Shown here in pieces: positions 9,682 to 19,563 of a stretch of 48,178 nucleotides of DNA (positions within the stretch are counted from its first letter, which is position 1; every line of letters starts with the position of its first letter). Source of the stretch: Candidatus Aquirickettsiella gammari (GTDB lineage: Bacteria > Pseudomonadota > Gammaproteobacteria > Diplorickettsiales > Diplorickettsiaceae); assembly GCA_002290645.2 (NCBI GenBank), contig NMOS02000013.1, positions 1 through 48,178 of the forward strand, in the 5' to 3' direction. Under the pieces are notes generated by a model. The model had not been told where the DNA came from. It made no database searches and worked only from the letters and a program-made list of their open reading frames with translations. The translations under genes were made by a program, and so were the position numbers.

Positions 9682-9878
9682 TGAAAACAAAACAATTGCG
9701 GGAGTTATCTCTCGAATCACTTAAAGAAGAGATAGTTCACATGGGACGCGAACAATTTAATTTGAAGTTACAGCATGCAACGCGTCAATTAACCACGACA
9801 CACAGACTGAAAGCGGTTAGACGTACCTTAGCCAGATCATTAACCATTTTAAACGAAAAAATAGGCCAGAAAGTATGA
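9681..9878 (+). CDS. rpmC: 50S ribosomal protein L29
   Basis: 65 residues with the two-helix hairpin of L29: [18 protein letters not shown], then a second helix starting at [17 protein letters not shown]. It lies near the tunnel exit. It overlaps rplP by one base and rpsQ by four bases (ATGA-type overlap), which supports coupled translation. Confidence 0.96.
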   Translation: MKTKQLRELSLESLKEEIVHMGREQFNLKLQHATRQLTTTHRLKAVRRTLARSLTILNEKIGQKV

Positions 9879-10168
9879 GCCAAGCTAGCAAAGTCAATCG
9901 TACCTTAGTCGGACGGGTAATCAGTAATAAAATGGATAAAACCATTAATGTTGCGATAGAACGCAAGGTGAAACATCCGAAGTATAAAAAATATTTGAAG
10001 CGCAGTAGTAAAATATTGGCGCATGATCCTGAAAATCAATGTCATGAAGGGGATACTGTCCTTATTCAGGAAGGAAGACCTATTTCAAAGCGTAAAGCGT
10101 GGATATTGGTAAAAGTAATGCTCAAAACCTTAACTCAGCAAGCAGTTGCTGAGGAAACATTAGGATAG
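9875..10168 (+). CDS. rpsQ: 30S ribosomal protein S17 with C-terminal extension
   Basis: 97 residues, against about 84 normally. S17 is a primary 16S rRNA binding protein with an OB fold. The [25 protein letters not shown] segment is clear. The canonical end is near [11 protein letters not shown]. The last 14 or so residues ([16 protein letters not shown]) are extra. It is the final gene of the S10 group; rplN follows after 10 nt with no sign of a new promoter. Confidence 0.96.
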   Translation: MSQASKVNRTLVGRVISNKMDKTINVAIERKVKHPKYKKYLKRSSKILAHDPENQCHEGDTVLIQEGRPISKRKAWILVKVMLKTLTQQAVAEETLG

Positions 10169-10178
10169 GGGTAGCACT

Positions 10179-10547
10179 ATGATACAAATGCAAACAGAAC
10201 TTGAAGTAGCAGATAATAGCGGTGCACGTCGCGTTATGTGTATAAAAGTATTAGGTGGATCAAAGCGCCGTTACGCCGGTGTAGGGGATGTGGTTAGAAT
10301 TAGTGTTAAAGATGCTGTTCCACGTGGAAAAGTGAAAAAGGGCGAAGTTTGCCATGCCGTGGTAGTGCGTACTAAAAAGGGCGTTCGCAGACAAGACGGT
10401 AGCGTATTACGTTTTGATAGCAACGCGGTTATTTTGTTAACGCCACAGTTGCAGCCCTTAGGTACACGGGTTTTTGGTCCAGTTCCAAGAGAACTACGTA
10501 CTGAACGCTTTATGAAAATTATCTCATTAGCATCTGAAGTATTATAA
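10179..10547 (+). CDS. rplN: 50S ribosomal protein L14
   Basis: 122 residues, exact family length. L14 binds the 50S interface and is the docking point for the silencing factor Rsf[28 protein letters not shown] is replaced by nothing unusual, and the [21 protein letters not shown] segment is typical. It is the first gene of the spc group and lies directly downstream of rpsQ. Confidence 0.97.
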   Translation: MIQMQTELEVADNSGARRVMCIKVLGGSKRRYAGVGDVVRISVKDAVPRGKVKKGEVCHAVVVRTKKGVRRQDGSVLRFDSNAVILLTPQLQPLGTRVFGPVPRELRTERFMKIISLASEVL

Positions 10548-10561
10548 GGTAGCTTATTGAT

Positions 10562-10882
10562 ATGCGTAAAATTAGAAAAGGTGATACAGTCATAGCCTTA
10601 ACAGGTAAAGATAAAGGCAAACAAGGTAAGGTATTACAGCTTTTAGTGGCTAAAAATAGAGCTTGTGTTGAAGGAATTAACTTGGTCAAAAAACATGTTA
10701 AACCAAATCCACAAAAAGGGGTTACGGGAGGGATAGTCACGCAAGAAGCGGCTATTCATTTAACAAATCTTGCTTTATACAACCCAGTTACAAAAAAAGG
10801 TGAAAAAGTAGCAATTAAGATTTTAGCGGATGGAAAACCGGTTCGTATTTTTAAATCCAGTGGTGAGTTGGTTGATATCTAA
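10562..10882 (+). CDS. rplX: 50S ribosomal protein L24
   Basis: 106 residues. L24 is one of the two proteins that start 50S assembly. The KOW motif is visible at the N-terminus ([22 protein letters not shown]), followed by [13 protein letters not shown]. The start ATG has an AAGGT site 8-12 nt upstream. Confidence 0.97.
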   Translation: MRKIRKGDTVIALTGKDKGKQGKVLQLLVAKNRACVEGINLVKKHVKPNPQKGVTGGIVTQEAAIHLTNLALYNPVTKKGEKVAIKILADGKPVRIFKSSGELVDI

Positions 10883-10899
10883 TAATTAGGTGAGATTTG

Positions 10900-11442
10900 A
10901 TGGCAAGGTTAAAAAAACATTATTTAAAGACAGTTATGGCACAATTAAAGCAAGAATTTGCTTATGAAAGTGTTATGGAAGTTCCGCGTATCACAAAAAT
11001 TACACTCAATATGGGGGTAGGGGAAGCGGCGGCTAATAAGAAAATTATAGATTCCGCTGCAGCCGATATGATGTTGATTGCAGCGCAGAAGCCAATTGTA
11101 ACTAAAGCAAAGAAGTCAAATGCTGGTTTTAAGATTCGTGAAGAATGGCCTATTGGTTGTAAAGTTACATTGCGTAAAAATCGTATGTACGAATTTTTAG
11201 ATCGCTTGGTGAGTGTGGCAATACCTAGAATTCGTGATTTTCGTGGATTTAGTCCCCGTTCATTCGATGGGCGTGGTAATTATAGTTTGGGTATACGCGA
11301 ACAAATCGTGTTTCCTGAAATTAAGTACGATACTATCGATGCTATTCGTGGAATGGATATCACTATTACCACTACGGCAAAGACTGATAAAGAAGGACGG
11401 GCTTTATTAGCAGCATTTGATTTTCCGTTTAAAGAGAATTAA
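10900..11442 (+). CDS. rplE: 50S ribosomal protein L5
   Basis: 180 residues from ATG 10900. A TTG three bases upstream opens a slightly longer frame but is not the likely start: AGGTGA (10888-10893) is correctly spaced for the ATG, and MARLKKHYL matches the family. L5 binds 5S rRNA and the P-site t[37 protein letters not shown] and [15 protein letters not shown] are diagnostic. Confidence 0.97.
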   Translation: MARLKKHYLKTVMAQLKQEFAYESVMEVPRITKITLNMGVGEAAANKKIIDSAAADMMLIAAQKPIVTKAKKSNAGFKIREEWPIGCKVTLRKNRMYEFLDRLVSVAIPRIRDFRGFSPRSFDGRGNYSLGIREQIVFPEIKYDTIDAIRGMDITITTTAKTDKEGRALLAAFDFPFKEN

Positions 11443-11447
11443 TACTT

Positions 11448-11753
11448 ATGGCAAAGAAAAGTGTAATTATGCGCCAAAAAAAGCGCGAACTTATCGTAAA
11501 AAAGTATGCGTTAAGACGTGCTGAACTGAAAGAGATTATATATAGCGTTAAAGCATCTGATGAAGATAAATGGTTAGCGCAACAAAAAATACAATTACTT
11601 CCACGTGATTCTTCGCCGGTTCGATTACGAAATCGTTGTCGTTTAACAGGTCGTCCACGAGGGGTTTATAGTCACTTTGGCTTGTCTCGAAATATGCTTC
11701 GGCTTTATGCTATGAAAGGTGAGCTGCCTGGATTAGTTAAGTCGAGTTGGTAA
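11448..11753 (+). CDS. rpsN: 30S ribosomal protein S14, zinc-free form
   Basis: 101 residues, the long form of S14. It lacks the CxxC pairs of the short zinc-binding paralogue. The C-terminal [21 protein letters not shown] motif is intact. It takes part in late assembly of the 30S head. It follows rplE after only 5 nt. Confidence 0.97.
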   Translation: MAKKSVIMRQKKRELIVKKYALRRAELKEIIYSVKASDEDKWLAQQKIQLLPRDSSPVRLRNRCRLTGRPRGVYSHFGLSRNMLRLYAMKGELPGLVKSSW

Positions 11754-11763
11754 GGTAAAAAAT

Positions 11764-12159
11764 ATGAGTATGCAAGATCCTATCGCAGATATGCTCTGTC
11801 GAATAAAAAATGCACAAGCCATAGAAAAACCTACGGTTTCTATGCCTTCATCCAAAATAAAATTTGCGATTGCAAAGTTATTAAAAGAAGAAGGCTATAT
11901 ATCCGATTTTCAATGTGAAGAAATGGGTTTTAAATCTTCGCTGACATTGTTTTTAAAATATCATCTCGATAAACCGGTTATCGCTTCACTAAAGCGGGTT
12001 AGCCGTCCGGGATTGAGAATTTATCGTTCAGCGACTGATTTGCCTAAGGTGGTCGCCGGTTTGGGTGTTGCTATTATTTCTACTTCAAAAGGCTTAATGA
12101 CTGATAGGGCCGCTCGTGCTTTAGGTCAAGGCGGCGAAGTTATTGCTATCGTTGAATAA
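11764..12159 (+). CDS. rpsH: 30S ribosomal protein S8
   Basis: 131 residues, normal length. S8 binds 16S helix 21 and in E. coli represses the spc operon by binding a site near the rplX-rplE junction. [16 protein letters not shown] at the N-terminus and the C-terminal [18 protein letters not shown] are diagnostic. The usual GG before EV at the end ([11 protein letters not shown]) is present. Confidence 0.97.
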   Translation: MSMQDPIADMLCRIKNAQAIEKPTVSMPSSKIKFAIAKLLKEEGYISDFQCEEMGFKSSLTLFLKYHLDKPVIASLKRVSRPGLRIYRSATDLPKVVAGLGVAIISTSKGLMTDRAARALGQGGEVIAIVE

Positions 12160-12177
12160 ACGTAATAAAAGGTTAGT

Positions 12178-12708
12178 ATGTCAAGAGTTGCAAAAAATCC
12201 AATAAGTTTCGGCGATGCAGAGATCACGCTGGATGGTGATACCTTAGTTATCAAGGGAAGCAAAGGCGTATTAAATTTTAAGCTAGCTAAGCGGGTAAAT
12301 ATTGAAATGCGTGATAAAGCATTACAAGTTAGTCCGGCTGATGATAGCACTGAAGCAGATGCTTTAGCCGGCACTACGCGCGCCAATCTTGCTAATGCTA
12401 TTGTCGGTGTTGTGCAAGGGTTTAAAAAAATACTGCAATTGGTAGGGGTTGGTTATCGTGCCAATGTACAAGGCAAAAAAATAAATCTAACCTTGGGTTT
12501 TTCGCACCCGGTTGTTTACGACATACCTGAAGGCATCAGCATAGCAACAACGACCCCGACAGAAATTGTGATTCAAGGGGCCGATCGACAGTTGGTAGGG
12601 CAAGTAGCCGCAGAAATACGTCGATATCGTCCACCTGAGCCTTATAAAGGCAAAGGTGTTCGCTATGCAGATGAGCGCATCAAGTTAAAAGAAACTAAGA
12701 AAAAATAG
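12178..12708 (+). CDS. rplF: 50S ribosomal protein L6
   Basis: 176 residues with the two tandem L6 domains. MSRVAKNPI opens the first, and [23 protein letters not shown] opens the second. The C-terminal [19 protein letters not shown] motif is complete. L6 lies near the factor-binding stalk base. Gaps to both neighbours are below 20 nt. Confidence 0.97.
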   Translation: MSRVAKNPISFGDAEITLDGDTLVIKGSKGVLNFKLAKRVNIEMRDKALQVSPADDSTEADALAGTTRANLANAIVGVVQGFKKILQLVGVGYRANVQGKKINLTLGFSHPVVYDIPEGISIATTTPTEIVIQGADRQLVGQVAAEIRRYRPPEPYKGKGVRYADERIKLKETKKK

Positions 12709-12724
12709 TCATTTAGAGGTAGGC

Positions 12725-13087
12725 ATGTTAGACAAGAAGTTAAAGCGAAAACGCAGGGCAACAAAGACACGTGCTAAGATACGGCAACTCGGTGTTCCTC
12801 GTCTTTGTGTGGGACGTACTTCTAAGCACATTTATGCGCAAATTATTGTTTCTGCAGAAAAGGGTGATAAGGTATTAGCGAGTGCTTCTACGCTGGATAA
12901 AGAGATTAAGACCCTAGGTAGTTTTGCAAATAACATAAAATCAGCGACAGTGATAGGTGATTTTATCGCGAAAAGAGCATTGGCGGCTGGAATCAATCAG
13001 GTTGCTTTTGATCGTTCCGGCTTTAAGTACCATGGTTGTATTAAGGCATTGGCAGAGGCAGCCCGGGAAGCCGGCTTGCCCTTTTAA
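12725..13087 (+). CDS. rplR: 50S ribosomal protein L18
   Basis: 120 residues. L18 binds 5S rRNA together with L5. The central [16 protein letters not shown] and the C-terminal [27 protein letters not shown] match the family; the last motif normally reads HGRV, here HGCI, a mild change. The start ATG has an AGAGGTAGG ribosome site. Confidence 0.97.
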   Translation: MLDKKLKRKRRATKTRAKIRQLGVPRLCVGRTSKHIYAQIIVSAEKGDKVLASASTLDKEIKTLGSFANNIKSATVIGDFIAKRALAAGINQVAFDRSGFKYHGCIKALAEAAREAGLPF

Positions 13088-13105
13088 TTAAAAGGTTATT
13101 CATCG

Positions 13106-13609
13106 ATGAGTTTTGATCAATCAACAAAAAGTGATGGCTTGCAAGAAAAGTTAATTGCAGTTAATCGTCACGCTAAAGTCGTTAAAGGCGGTCGTATTTT
13201 TAGCTTTGCAGCAGGTGTTGTTGTAGGCGATGGTAAAGGCCGAATTGGATTTAGTAAACGTCCGGCACGAGAAGTCTCTGTAGCGATGCAAAAAGCTTTA
13301 GAAAAGGCACGCCGTGATATGCTTTATATTGAATTGAATAATCACACTGTTTTTCATAGGTTGGAAGGCCGTCATGGTGCCACTAAAGTAATTATACTGC
13401 CTGCGGTAGAGGGTACCGGTATTATTGCCGGCGGTCCTATGCGGGCTATTTTTGAAGTAGTGGGCATTAAAAATGTGATTGCTAAGATTATAGGTTCCTC
13501 CAATCGAATTAATGTGGTTCGTGCGACCTTAAAGGCATTGTCGGGCATGTCAACACCGGAAATGATCGCTGATAAGCGCGGAAAATCAATCAAAGAAATT
13601 TACGAATAA
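13106..13609 (+). CDS. rpsE: 30S ribosomal protein S5
   Basis: 167 residues. S5 helps set translational accuracy and forms part of the mRNA entry channel. The N-terminal dsRNA-binding-like domain holds [16 protein letters not shown], and the C-terminal domain holds the [13 protein letters not shown] segment and [11 protein letters not shown]. The spectinomycin loop (VVKGGR) has its usual sequence. Confidence 0.97.
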   Translation: MSFDQSTKSDGLQEKLIAVNRHAKVVKGGRIFSFAAGVVVGDGKGRIGFSKRPAREVSVAMQKALEKARRDMLYIELNNHTVFHRLEGRHGATKVIILPAVEGTGIIAGGPMRAIFEVVGIKNVIAKIIGSSNRINVVRATLKALSGMSTPEMIADKRGKSIKEIYE

Positions 13610-13623
13610 TTAGGTAGTGTGAT

Positions 13624-13809
13624 ATGTCAGACAAAAAATTGAGATTAACCCTGCTACGTAGTATTTCAGGTCGTTTACCCCATCATACAGCAACGGTTCT
13701 TTCGTTGGGGTTAAAGCGTTTAAATCAGGTTGTTGAAGTAAAGGACAATCTACCAATGCGTGGCATGATCGATCAGGTATCTTACTTATTAAAAGTAGAG
13801 GAAATTTAA
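13624..13809 (+). CDS. rpmD: 50S ribosomal protein L30
   Basis: 61 residues, the short bacterial L30. The opening LRLTLLRSISGRLPHHTATV and LGLKRLNQVVEVKDNLPMRGMI are typical. Its stop lies two bases before the rplO start. L30 is lost in some reduced bacteria, so its retention here is informative about genome reduction being moderate. Confidence 0.96.
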   Translation: MSDKKLRLTLLRSISGRLPHHTATVLSLGLKRLNQVVEVKDNLPMRGMIDQVSYLLKVEEI

Positions 13810-13811
13810 CG

Positions 13812-14246
13812 ATGTACCTTAATACATTGAAACCCGCTCCAGATTCGAAATCACCTAAAAAGCGTGTGGGAAGAGGTACAGGTTCTGGTTTAGGAAAAAC
13901 CTGTGGGCGTGGTCATAAAGGCCAGCGAGCGCGTGCAGGTGGTTTTCATAAGTTAGGCTTTGAAGGCGGACAAACGCCTTTACAACGTCGTTTACCTAAA
14001 TTTGGTTTTACTGCGCTTAAATCTGTGCCATTACAAGTATTACGTATTGACGCTTTAAATAAGGTCAATGCAGATATCATCGACCTACAAGCTTTAAAGG
14101 ATAATCGCCTCATTCCATCTTTGACCAGAGAAGTGAAATTGATTGCGACAGGCAAGTTGGAAAAGTCCGTATCGGTAAGAGGAATAAAGTTGAGTAAGGG
14201 AGCAGAGGCTTTAATTAAAGCAGCCGGTGGCCGCGTTGAGGCCTAA
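13812..14246 (+). CDS. rplO: 50S ribosomal protein L15
   Basis: 144 residues, normal length. L15 is a late 50S assembly protein. The glycine-rich N-terminus ([23 protein letters not shown]) and [17 protein letters not shown] are diagnostic. It is five nt ahead of secY, the conserved pairing in the spc operon. Confidence 0.97.
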   Translation: MYLNTLKPAPDSKSPKKRVGRGTGSGLGKTCGRGHKGQRARAGGFHKLGFEGGQTPLQRRLPKFGFTALKSVPLQVLRIDALNKVNADIIDLQALKDNRLIPSLTREVKLIATGKLEKSVSVRGIKLSKGAEALIKAAGGRVEA

Positions 14247-14251
14247 TTAGG

Positions 14252-15598
14252 ATGGATAAAGTAAGCCGTGCTGCGTCTTCGCTAAAGGGACGTACACAAA
14301 GTAGCGGTTTTAGTGAGCTTAAACAGCGTTTATTGTTTGTATTGTTAGCGTTGCTTGTTTACCGTATCGGGGCGCATATTCCTGTCCCAGGTTTAGATCC
14401 ACATCGCTTAGCTGATTTATTTAGCCATCAAAGTAATAGCATATTAGGTCTTTTTAATATGTTTTCTGGTGGGGCACTCTCACGCTTTACCGTTTTTGCT
14501 TTAGGTCTTTTACCTTATATTTCAGTATCTATTATTGTTCAACTACTGACTGCTGTGACACCGGCGCTGGAAGAGCTTAAAAAGGAAGGTGAAGCGGGCC
14601 GTCGTAAACTCAACCAATATACCCGTTACGGCACGGCACTGTTAGCCTTAGTTCAAGCTGTGGGTATGGCTAAGTGGTTAGTCAGTAATCACGTTGTTTT
14701 GAATCCAGGGTTCTTTTTTTATTTTGTTGCGGCAGTAACTTTGGTGACAGGAACCTTATTTTTAATGTGGTTAGGCGAACAAATTACTGAGCATGGGATA
14801 GGTAATGGAATCTCGTTAATTATTTTTTCTGGCATAGTCTCAGGACTACCTGTCGCTATTGCCAAATCATTAGAGCAATTTAGACAAGGGCAAATTCAAT
14901 TTTTAACATTACTCTGTATCTTAGCGTTAATCGTGTTAGTCACCGCATTTGTGGTATTTATGGAGCGTGGCCAGCGACGTATTACGGTTAATTACCCGCA
15001 GCGTCAGCAAGGTAGAAAAATTTATAGTGCACAAACTAGCCATTTACCATTAAAGATTAATATGGCAGGTGTTATTCCACCTATATTTGCTTCTAGTATC
15101 ATGATGTTGCCAGGTACTTTTTCTAACTGGTTTGCTAATGTAAAAGGCATGAGTTGGCTTAGCAAGCTTAGCTTTTTCTTATCGCCTGGGCAGCCACTTT
15201 ATATCTTGCTATTTGCTGCAGCTATAGTATTCTTTTCCTTTTTCTATACCGCCCTTGTTTTTAATCCTAGGGAAACGGCAGATAATTTAAAAAAATCAGG
15301 TGCCTTTATCCCAGGTATTAGGCCAGGCGAGCAAAGTGCGCGTTATATCGATTCCACCATGACTAGACTCACCCTAATAGGGTGTATTTATCTGGTATTG
15401 GTTGCTTTATTACCTGAATTTATGATATTCACTTGGCATGTCCCTTTTTACTTTGGGGGCACATCCTTGTTAATTATTGTTGTGGTTATCATGGACTTTA
15501 TGGTCCAGGTCCAGTCCTTGCTGATGTCGCATCAATATGAATCTTTGCTTAAAAAGGCCAATTTAAAAGGTTTGTCAGGTCCAGGTAATGCCTATTAG
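14252..15598 (+). CDS. secY: Protein translocase subunit SecY
   Basis: 448 residues, with ten hydrophobic membrane segments as expected for the SecYEG channel in the inner membrane. The first segment follows a basic N-terminus at about 22-42 ([18 protein letters not shown]), and AHIPVPGLD forms the start of the plug region. The [14 protein letters not shown] motif and the cytoplasmic loop with [22 protein letters not shown] (C5 loop) are intact. It is the last large gene of the spc group; a 117-nt gap separates it from rpmJ. Confidence 0.98.
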   Translation: MDKVSRAASSLKGRTQSSGFSELKQRLLFVLLALLVYRIGAHIPVPGLDPHRLADLFSHQSNSILGLFNMFSGGALSRFTVFALGLLPYISVSIIVQLLTAVTPALEELKKEGEAGRRKLNQYTRYGTALLALVQAVGMAKWLVSNHVVLNPGFFFYFVAAVTLVTGTLFLMWLGEQITEHGIGNGISLIIFSGIVSGLPVAIAKSLEQFRQGQIQFLTLLCILALIVLVTAFVVFMERGQRRITVNYPQRQQGRKIYSAQTSHLPLKINMAGVIPPIFASSIMMLPGTFSNWFANVKGMSWLSKLSFFLSPGQPLYILLFAAAIVFFSFFYTALVFNPRETADNLKKSGAFIPGIRPGEQSARYIDSTMTRLTLIGCIYLVLVALLPEFMIFTWHVPFYFGGTSLLIIVVVIMDFMVQVQSLLMSHQYESLLKKANLKGLSGPGNAY

Positions 15599-15715
15599 TT
15601 GCTTGGCTTTGGTAAGGCTAATTTTTTAAGGGTTGTGTATTCCAGCTTGTGGCCAAAAATAGTGATAAAAGGGCCAGCTTAAGTCGTATAAAATGCTTAA
15701 ATTATAGAGGTTGTT

Positions 15716-15832
15716 ATGAAAGTTAGAGCGTCCATTAAAAAAATATGCCGAAATTGTAAGCTTATTAAGCGAAAAGGTAAGTTGAGAGTAATCTGCTCGG
15801 CTGAGGCTCGACACAAGCAACGTCAAGGTTAA
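15716..15832 (+). CDS. rpmJ: 50S ribosomal protein L36, zinc-binding form
   Basis: A 38-codon frame, [14 protein letters not shown] followed by a basic tail ending HKQRQG, that matches L36 along its whole length. The four zinc ligands Cys11, Cys14, Cys27 and His33 are all present. The ribosome site is AGAGG, 7-11 nt before ATG. It is isolated by a 117-nt gap after secY and 173 nt before rpsM. The first gap holds a bulged GGCC/AGCT stem and no clear promoter. Confidence 0.97.
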   Translation: MKVRASIKKICRNCKLIKRKGKLRVICSAEARHKQRQG

Positions 15833-16005
15833 TTGGCTTGAATTTATTTTAGATACTTGGGCAACATGAATTTTCTTGCCGGCTGTCTAAATAGAGTTTA
15901 AGTAAATTAGTAGATTTTGGATGAGTGTTATTGATTTTTAGTCAGGAGTGAGCTACCCTACTGCGCCTTCTGAGATATCTTAAATTTAAGGGTTTGGAGT
16001 GAAAA
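15833..16005 (+). promoter_or_regulatory. Leader region before the alpha operon
   Basis: This 173-nt gap between rpmJ and rpsM is the longest in the ribosomal block. In E. coli the same place holds the S4-binding pseudoknot that represses the alpha operon. Here a small GGCAA/TTGCC stem (860-864 with 876-880, offsets from 15000) and a TTTGGAGTG ribosome site before rpsM are visible. I cannot recognise a pseudoknot by eye, and no strong promoter was found. Confidence 0.3.
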
Positions 16006-16365
16006 ATGGCTAGAATAGCCGGTGTTAATATACCAATAAATAAACATGTCGTCATAGGCCTAACGGCTATCTATGGCGTTGGCCGTTCACGAGCTCGGAA
16101 AATATGCCAAAATTTGGATATTCTGCCTGAGACTAAAGTGAAGAATCTTTTAGACGCACAGCTTGATGCGATACGTCAACAGATAATTAGCTATAAGGTA
16201 GAAGGTGATTTACGGCGAGAAGTTTCTATCAGTATTAAGCGTTTAATGGATTTAGGTTGCTATAGAGGAATAAGGCATCGGCGTGGTTTACCGGTGCGTG
16301 GCCAACGTACTCGTACTAATGCACGTACACGTAAGGGCCCTCGTAAGATGATTCGTAAGGATTAA
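16006..16365 (+). CDS. rpsM: 30S ribosomal protein S13
   Basis: 119 residues. S13 in the 30S head contacts the P-site tRNA and 50S bridge B1. [15 protein letters not shown] opens the protein, the [11 protein letters not shown] helix-hairpin-helix follows, and the basic C-terminal [23 protein letters not shown] tail is complete. It is the first gene of the alpha group. Confidence 0.97.
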   Translation: MARIAGVNIPINKHVVIGLTAIYGVGRSRARKICQNLDILPETKVKNLLDAQLDAIRQQIISYKVEGDLRREVSISIKRLMDLGCYRGIRHRRGLPVRGQRTRTNARTRKGPRKMIRKD

Positions 16366-16413
16366 GAGGCGCATGTTATTAATATAAATGTATAAGGGTA
16401 GGTATTAACTAAT

Positions 16414-16863
16414 ATGACAGATTATAGTTCACATGCTTTTCAACCATTGACTATGGCGGATAAGGCCTTAGCCGGAGCACATCGTAAGCGTAAGGAAGTT
16501 ATCCCTGATGCGATAGTGCATTTGAGTACCTCATTTAATAATACGATTATTTGTATTCGTAAAGGTGGAGATACCTTAGGCATATCTTCTGCCGGAGCTT
16601 GTGACTTTAAAGGCACCAAAAAAGGCACTGCTTTTGCAGCGCGGGTTGCTTTTGAAAAAGCAATAGAAAAAGCTTGTGACAAATATAGAGCTAAATATAA
16701 GCATAATTTAGGTCGCGTTGAAGTTAGAATAAAAGGACCTGGTCAAGGGTCCGAACAAGCCATTATGGCACTAAAGAATAAAGATATAGAGGTTACCCAG
16801 ATTCTCAATGTGACGGGTGTCCCTCATAATGGTTGCCGACCTCCTAAGCGTCGTCGCGTATAG
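16414..16863 (+). CDS. rpsK: 30S ribosomal protein S11, possible N-terminal extension
   Basis: 149 residues from ATG 16414, against about 129 normally. S11 shapes the mRNA exit site on the platform. SFNNTIICIRKGGDTLG and the C-terminal PHNGCRPPKRRRV motif are typical. The ATG at 16453 (MADKALAGAHRKRKEV) aligns with the usual S11 N-terminus but has no ribosome site. The upstream ATG has AAGGGTAGG about 11 nt before it, so the longer form may be made. A few extra residues around KYRAKYKHNLGR add further length. Confidence 0.95.
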   Translation: MTDYSSHAFQPLTMADKALAGAHRKRKEVIPDAIVHLSTSFNNTIICIRKGGDTLGISSAGACDFKGTKKGTAFAARVAFEKAIEKACDKYRAKYKHNLGRVEVRIKGPGQGSEQAIMALKNKDIEVTQILNVTGVPHNGCRPPKRRRV

Positions 16864-16894
16864 AATAAATTAATCATGGGGAGTAATAGATTTA

Positions 16895-17515
16895 ATGGCT
16901 AGATACCGAGGTCCTACTTGTAAGTTGGCACGCCGACTGGGAACTGATTTACAGTTAAAAAGCGGCATACGTGCACTCGATAGCAAATGTAAGTTAGCTA
17001 CGCCTCCTGGTATGCATGGCGTTAAGCGTGGAAGACTATCTGAATTTGGTGTTTTATTTCGACAAAAGCAATTAATTCGACGTACTTATGGCGTGCTTGA
17101 AAGGCAGTTTCGACTTTATTATGCGAAAGCCTCTAAGCGTAAAGGGATTACTGGCGAAAATTTATTGAAATTATTGGAATGTCGCTTGGATAATGTTATT
17201 TTTCGTATGGGATTTTCTGCGACGCGCGCAGAGGCAAGACAATTAGTTTCACACCGTTCAATAAAAGTGAATGGGCATATTGTGAACATCCCTTCTTATC
17301 AAGTTAAGGTAGGCGATGTTATTGAGATTAAAGAAAAAAGTAAGACGCAAACTCGTATCCAAGCGGCACTAGAACTCGCGAAGCAAAAACCTCAGCCTAG
17401 CTGGATAGATGTGGATTCCACTAAATTACAAGGACTTGTAAAGTTAATTCCTGAGCGTAGCGAATTGCCTTTAGAATTTAATGAGAATCTAGTCGTTGAG
17501 TATTACTCTAAGTAA
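16895..17515 (+). CDS. rpsD: 30S ribosomal protein S4
   Basis: 206 residues, the zinc-free form of S4. The protein starts 30S assembly and, in E. coli, represses the alpha operon. The N-terminal [16 protein letters not shown], the central [25 protein letters not shown]4 RNA-binding domain and the C-terminal end YSK are all typical. The ATG follows a GGGAG ribosome site. Confidence 0.97.
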   Translation: MARYRGPTCKLARRLGTDLQLKSGIRALDSKCKLATPPGMHGVKRGRLSEFGVLFRQKQLIRRTYGVLERQFRLYYAKASKRKGITGENLLKLLECRLDNVIFRMGFSATRAEARQLVSHRSIKVNGHIVNIPSYQVKVGDVIEIKEKSKTQTRIQAALELAKQKPQPSWIDVDSTKLQGLVKLIPERSELPLEFNENLVVEYYSK

Positions 17516-17526
17516 GAAGGTAGCCC

Positions 17527-18573
17527 ATGTCGACGAATGTTAAGAAGTTTTTAACCCCACAAACCATCGAAGTGCAAAGTATTTCGCAAAATAGAGCGAT
17601 GATCACATTGCAGCCTTTTGAAGCTGGATTTGGTCATACCTTGGGAAATGCGCTACGTCGTATATTGCTATCCTCTATGCCAGGTTGTGCTGTTGTTGAA
17701 GCAAAAATTGAAGGTGTACTTCATGAGTACAGCAGTTTAGAAGGGGTACAAGAAGATATTATCGATATTTTGCTGAACCTAAAAGGTATCGCTTTTATTT
17801 TGCATGATAAAGAAGAAGTAACGCTTGAATTAATAAAAAATACCGTAGGGCCTATTTGTGCCGGTGATATCATTTTACCTCATGATGTAGAAGTCAAAAA
17901 TCCTGAGTATGTGATTGCTCATTTGACAAAACCTAAAGAATTTAAAATGACGCTTAAAGTAGTAAGAGGGCGCGGTTATCAACCCGCTTCGTTACGTAAG
18001 ATCAATGAGGAATATGTAAGTGAAGTAGGTAGTCTACAACTTGATGCGCGCTTTAATCCTATTTTACGCGCCACTTATGTGGTTGAAAATGCACGAGTGG
18101 AACAACGTACTGACCTCGATAAGTTAGTTATTGATCTAGAAACTAATGGCACTATTGAACCTGAAGAAGCGATACGTCGAGCCGCTACGATTATACAAGA
18201 ACAATTACACACCTTTGTTGAATTACAACATGAAACAGAGGATGAAGTCGTAGAAGACTTAGATGATATTAATCCTATGTTATTGCTTCCTGTTGATGAA
18301 TTAGAATTAACCGTTCGTGCGGCCAATTGTTTGAAGGCGGAACATATTTATCGCATTGCTGATTTAGTCACGAAAACAGAATCTGAGCTTTTATCAACGC
18401 CTAACTTAGGTAAAGTTTCCTTATGGGAAATTAAAACCGCTTTACAAAAGCGAAGTTTGTCTTTAGGAATGGATGTTCCTATTCAACAACTTACTTCACT
18501 TAGAAAATCTTTGGAAGGCAATACAGAAGAGTCAGAAAAATTAGAAAAAACTGAAGATATTAATAAAGATTAA
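17527..18573 (+). CDS. rpoA: DNA-directed RNA polymerase alpha subunit
   Basis: 348 residues, against 329 in E. coli. The N-terminal dimerisation domain has [16 protein letters not shown] (35-50). The flexible linker ends near 250, and the C-terminal DNA- and activator-binding domain follows. Arg264 corresponds to E. coli Arg265, the key UP-element contact. The extra length is an acidic and polar tail after SLGMDV (roughly 320-348, rich in Glu, Lys and Asn). It lies between rpsD and rplQ as in other bacteria. Confidence 0.97.
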   Translation: MSTNVKKFLTPQTIEVQSISQNRAMITLQPFEAGFGHTLGNALRRILLSSMPGCAVVEAKIEGVLHEYSSLEGVQEDIIDILLNLKGIAFILHDKEEVTLELIKNTVGPICAGDIILPHDVEVKNPEYVIAHLTKPKEFKMTLKVVRGRGYQPASLRKINEEYVSEVGSLQLDARFNPILRATYVVENARVEQRTDLDKLVIDLETNGTIEPEEAIRRAATIIQEQLHTFVELQHETEDEVVEDLDDINPMLLLPVDELELTVRAANCLKAEHIYRIADLVTKTESELLSTPNLGKVSLWEIKTALQKRSLSLGMDVPIQQLTSLRKSLEGNTEESEKLEKTEDINKD

Positions 18574-18591
18574 TTTAAAGGGTTATGTGTT

Positions 18592-18963
18592 ATGCGTCAT
18601 CTTAATTCCGGCCGACGATTAGGCCGAACATCCAGTCATAGAATTGCGATGTTTCGTAATATGGTTGCTTCTTTGTTAACAAAGGAAATCATATGTACCA
18701 CCTTAGCTAAAGCTAAAGAATTGCGCCGAGTTGCAGAACCCTTGATTACTTTGGCTAAAATAGACGGTGTTGCACATAGACGCCTTGCATTTGATCGTTT
18801 ACGTAATAAAGAGGCGGTAACAACTCTTTTTAATACGCTGGGTCCTCGTTTTAAAGAGAGGTCTGGCGGATATTTACGTATTATGAAGTGTGGGTTTCGT
18901 GCAGGGGACTGTGCGCCGATGGCAATGGTTGAGCTTGTTGAGCGTTCAGAAAATAGCGCTTAA
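18592..18963 (+). CDS. rplQ: 50S ribosomal protein L17
   Basis: 123 residues. L17 lies near the tunnel exit. [20 protein letters not shown] is diagnostic, followed by [25 protein letters not shown]. The gene closes the alpha operon and is convergent with the HPt gene on the minus strand; an inverted repeat lies between them. Confidence 0.97.
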   Translation: MRHLNSGRRLGRTSSHRIAMFRNMVASLLTKEIICTTLAKAKELRRVAEPLITLAKIDGVAHRRLAFDRLRNKEAVTTLFNTLGPRFKERSGGYLRIMKCGFRAGDCAPMAMVELVERSENSA

Positions 18964-18999
18964 TTCTGTATAGCGGGTACCTTCCTCATCGCGTTGTTT

Positions 19000-19050
19000 A
19001 ATTACACTGTAAAATTAAGTTGTCTATTGCATAGGTTTTACAGTTTAATT
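19000..19050. terminator. Probable bidirectional terminator between rplQ and the HPt gene
   Basis: The 15-nt arms AATTACACTGTAAAA (19000-19014) and TTTTACAGTTTAATT (19036-19050) are complementary at 14 of 15 positions, with a 21-nt loop. They lie between two convergent genes and cover the last codons of the minus-strand gene. The AT-rich stem ends in T- and A-runs on the two strands, which fits bidirectional termination. Confidence 0.55.
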
Positions 19051-19391
19051 ATTTCTTTTGCCTTATCTAAAGCGACGTCAATTTCTTTGTTGAATGCACC
19101 TAACAGTTCATCAGCATAGTCATGATTCTTTATGCTATGCTCAAGCGCGATTAAGCTTTCTTTAAGCCTTAATAGACCACAATACACACAAGAGCCATGT
19201 AGCTTATGTAATAAATCGATCAACTTTTGTTGTTCTTGTTTTTGGTAAGCGCGGTTAATTTTTATTTTTATGTTGGGTGTTTCCTCTATAAATATTTCGA
19301 GTAACTCGCGTAATAATTGCTTAGAATTTTTGTTGAATGCTTTAGCTAAATTCTCATCAATAATGGCCAGATGAGATAATTTTTTTTGCAT
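19038..19391 (-). CDS. Stand-alone histidine phosphotransfer (HPt) protein, BarA/LetS type
   Basis: 117 residues and all alpha-helical by composition. The segment LLHKLHGSCVYCGLLRLKESL (61-81) matches the HPt domain at the C-terminus of BarA/GacS/LetS hybrid kinases, with His62 as the expected phosphorylated residue. Here it is a separate protein with no kinase or receiver domain. The start ATG has an AAAGGCAAG site upstream. The likely role is passing phosphate to a LetA/GacA-type regulator, by analogy; no such partner is in the window. Confidence 0.75.
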   Translation of the reverse strand: MQKKLSHLAIIDENLAKAFNKNSKQLLRELLEIFIEETPNIKIKINRAYQKQEQQKLIDLLHKLHGSCVYCGLLRLKESLIALEHSIKNHDYADELLGAFNKEIDVALDKAKEIIKL

Positions 19392-19500
19392 AAATAATCT
19401 TGCCTTTAGTCGCCCCCATAAAGTTAGCTTAAGTTTACTGAATTTGCTTTGCTGAAGCCAGATCTCGATTTTTAATAGTACTCGCGAAGACCGAATATTG

Positions 19501-19528
19501 TTGATTGTTTCTCTAGTAGTGCTATGTT
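19501..19528 (+). promoter_or_regulatory. Possible promoter of prmB-asd
   Basis: TTGATT (19501-19506) and TATGTT (19523-19528) are spaced 16 bp apart in the 172-nt divergent gap between the HPt gene and prmB. Each box matches the sigma-70 consensus at four positions. The start would lie about 30 nt before the prmB GTG. Confidence 0.35.
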
Positions 19529-19563
19529 TAAATAAAGACTGCTTATTAATTATCTAAAATGCT

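Noticed and set aside
16453..16863. Shorter S11 start
   Set aside because: It aligns with the family N-terminus but lacks a ribosome site; kept as an alternative within the rpsK entry.
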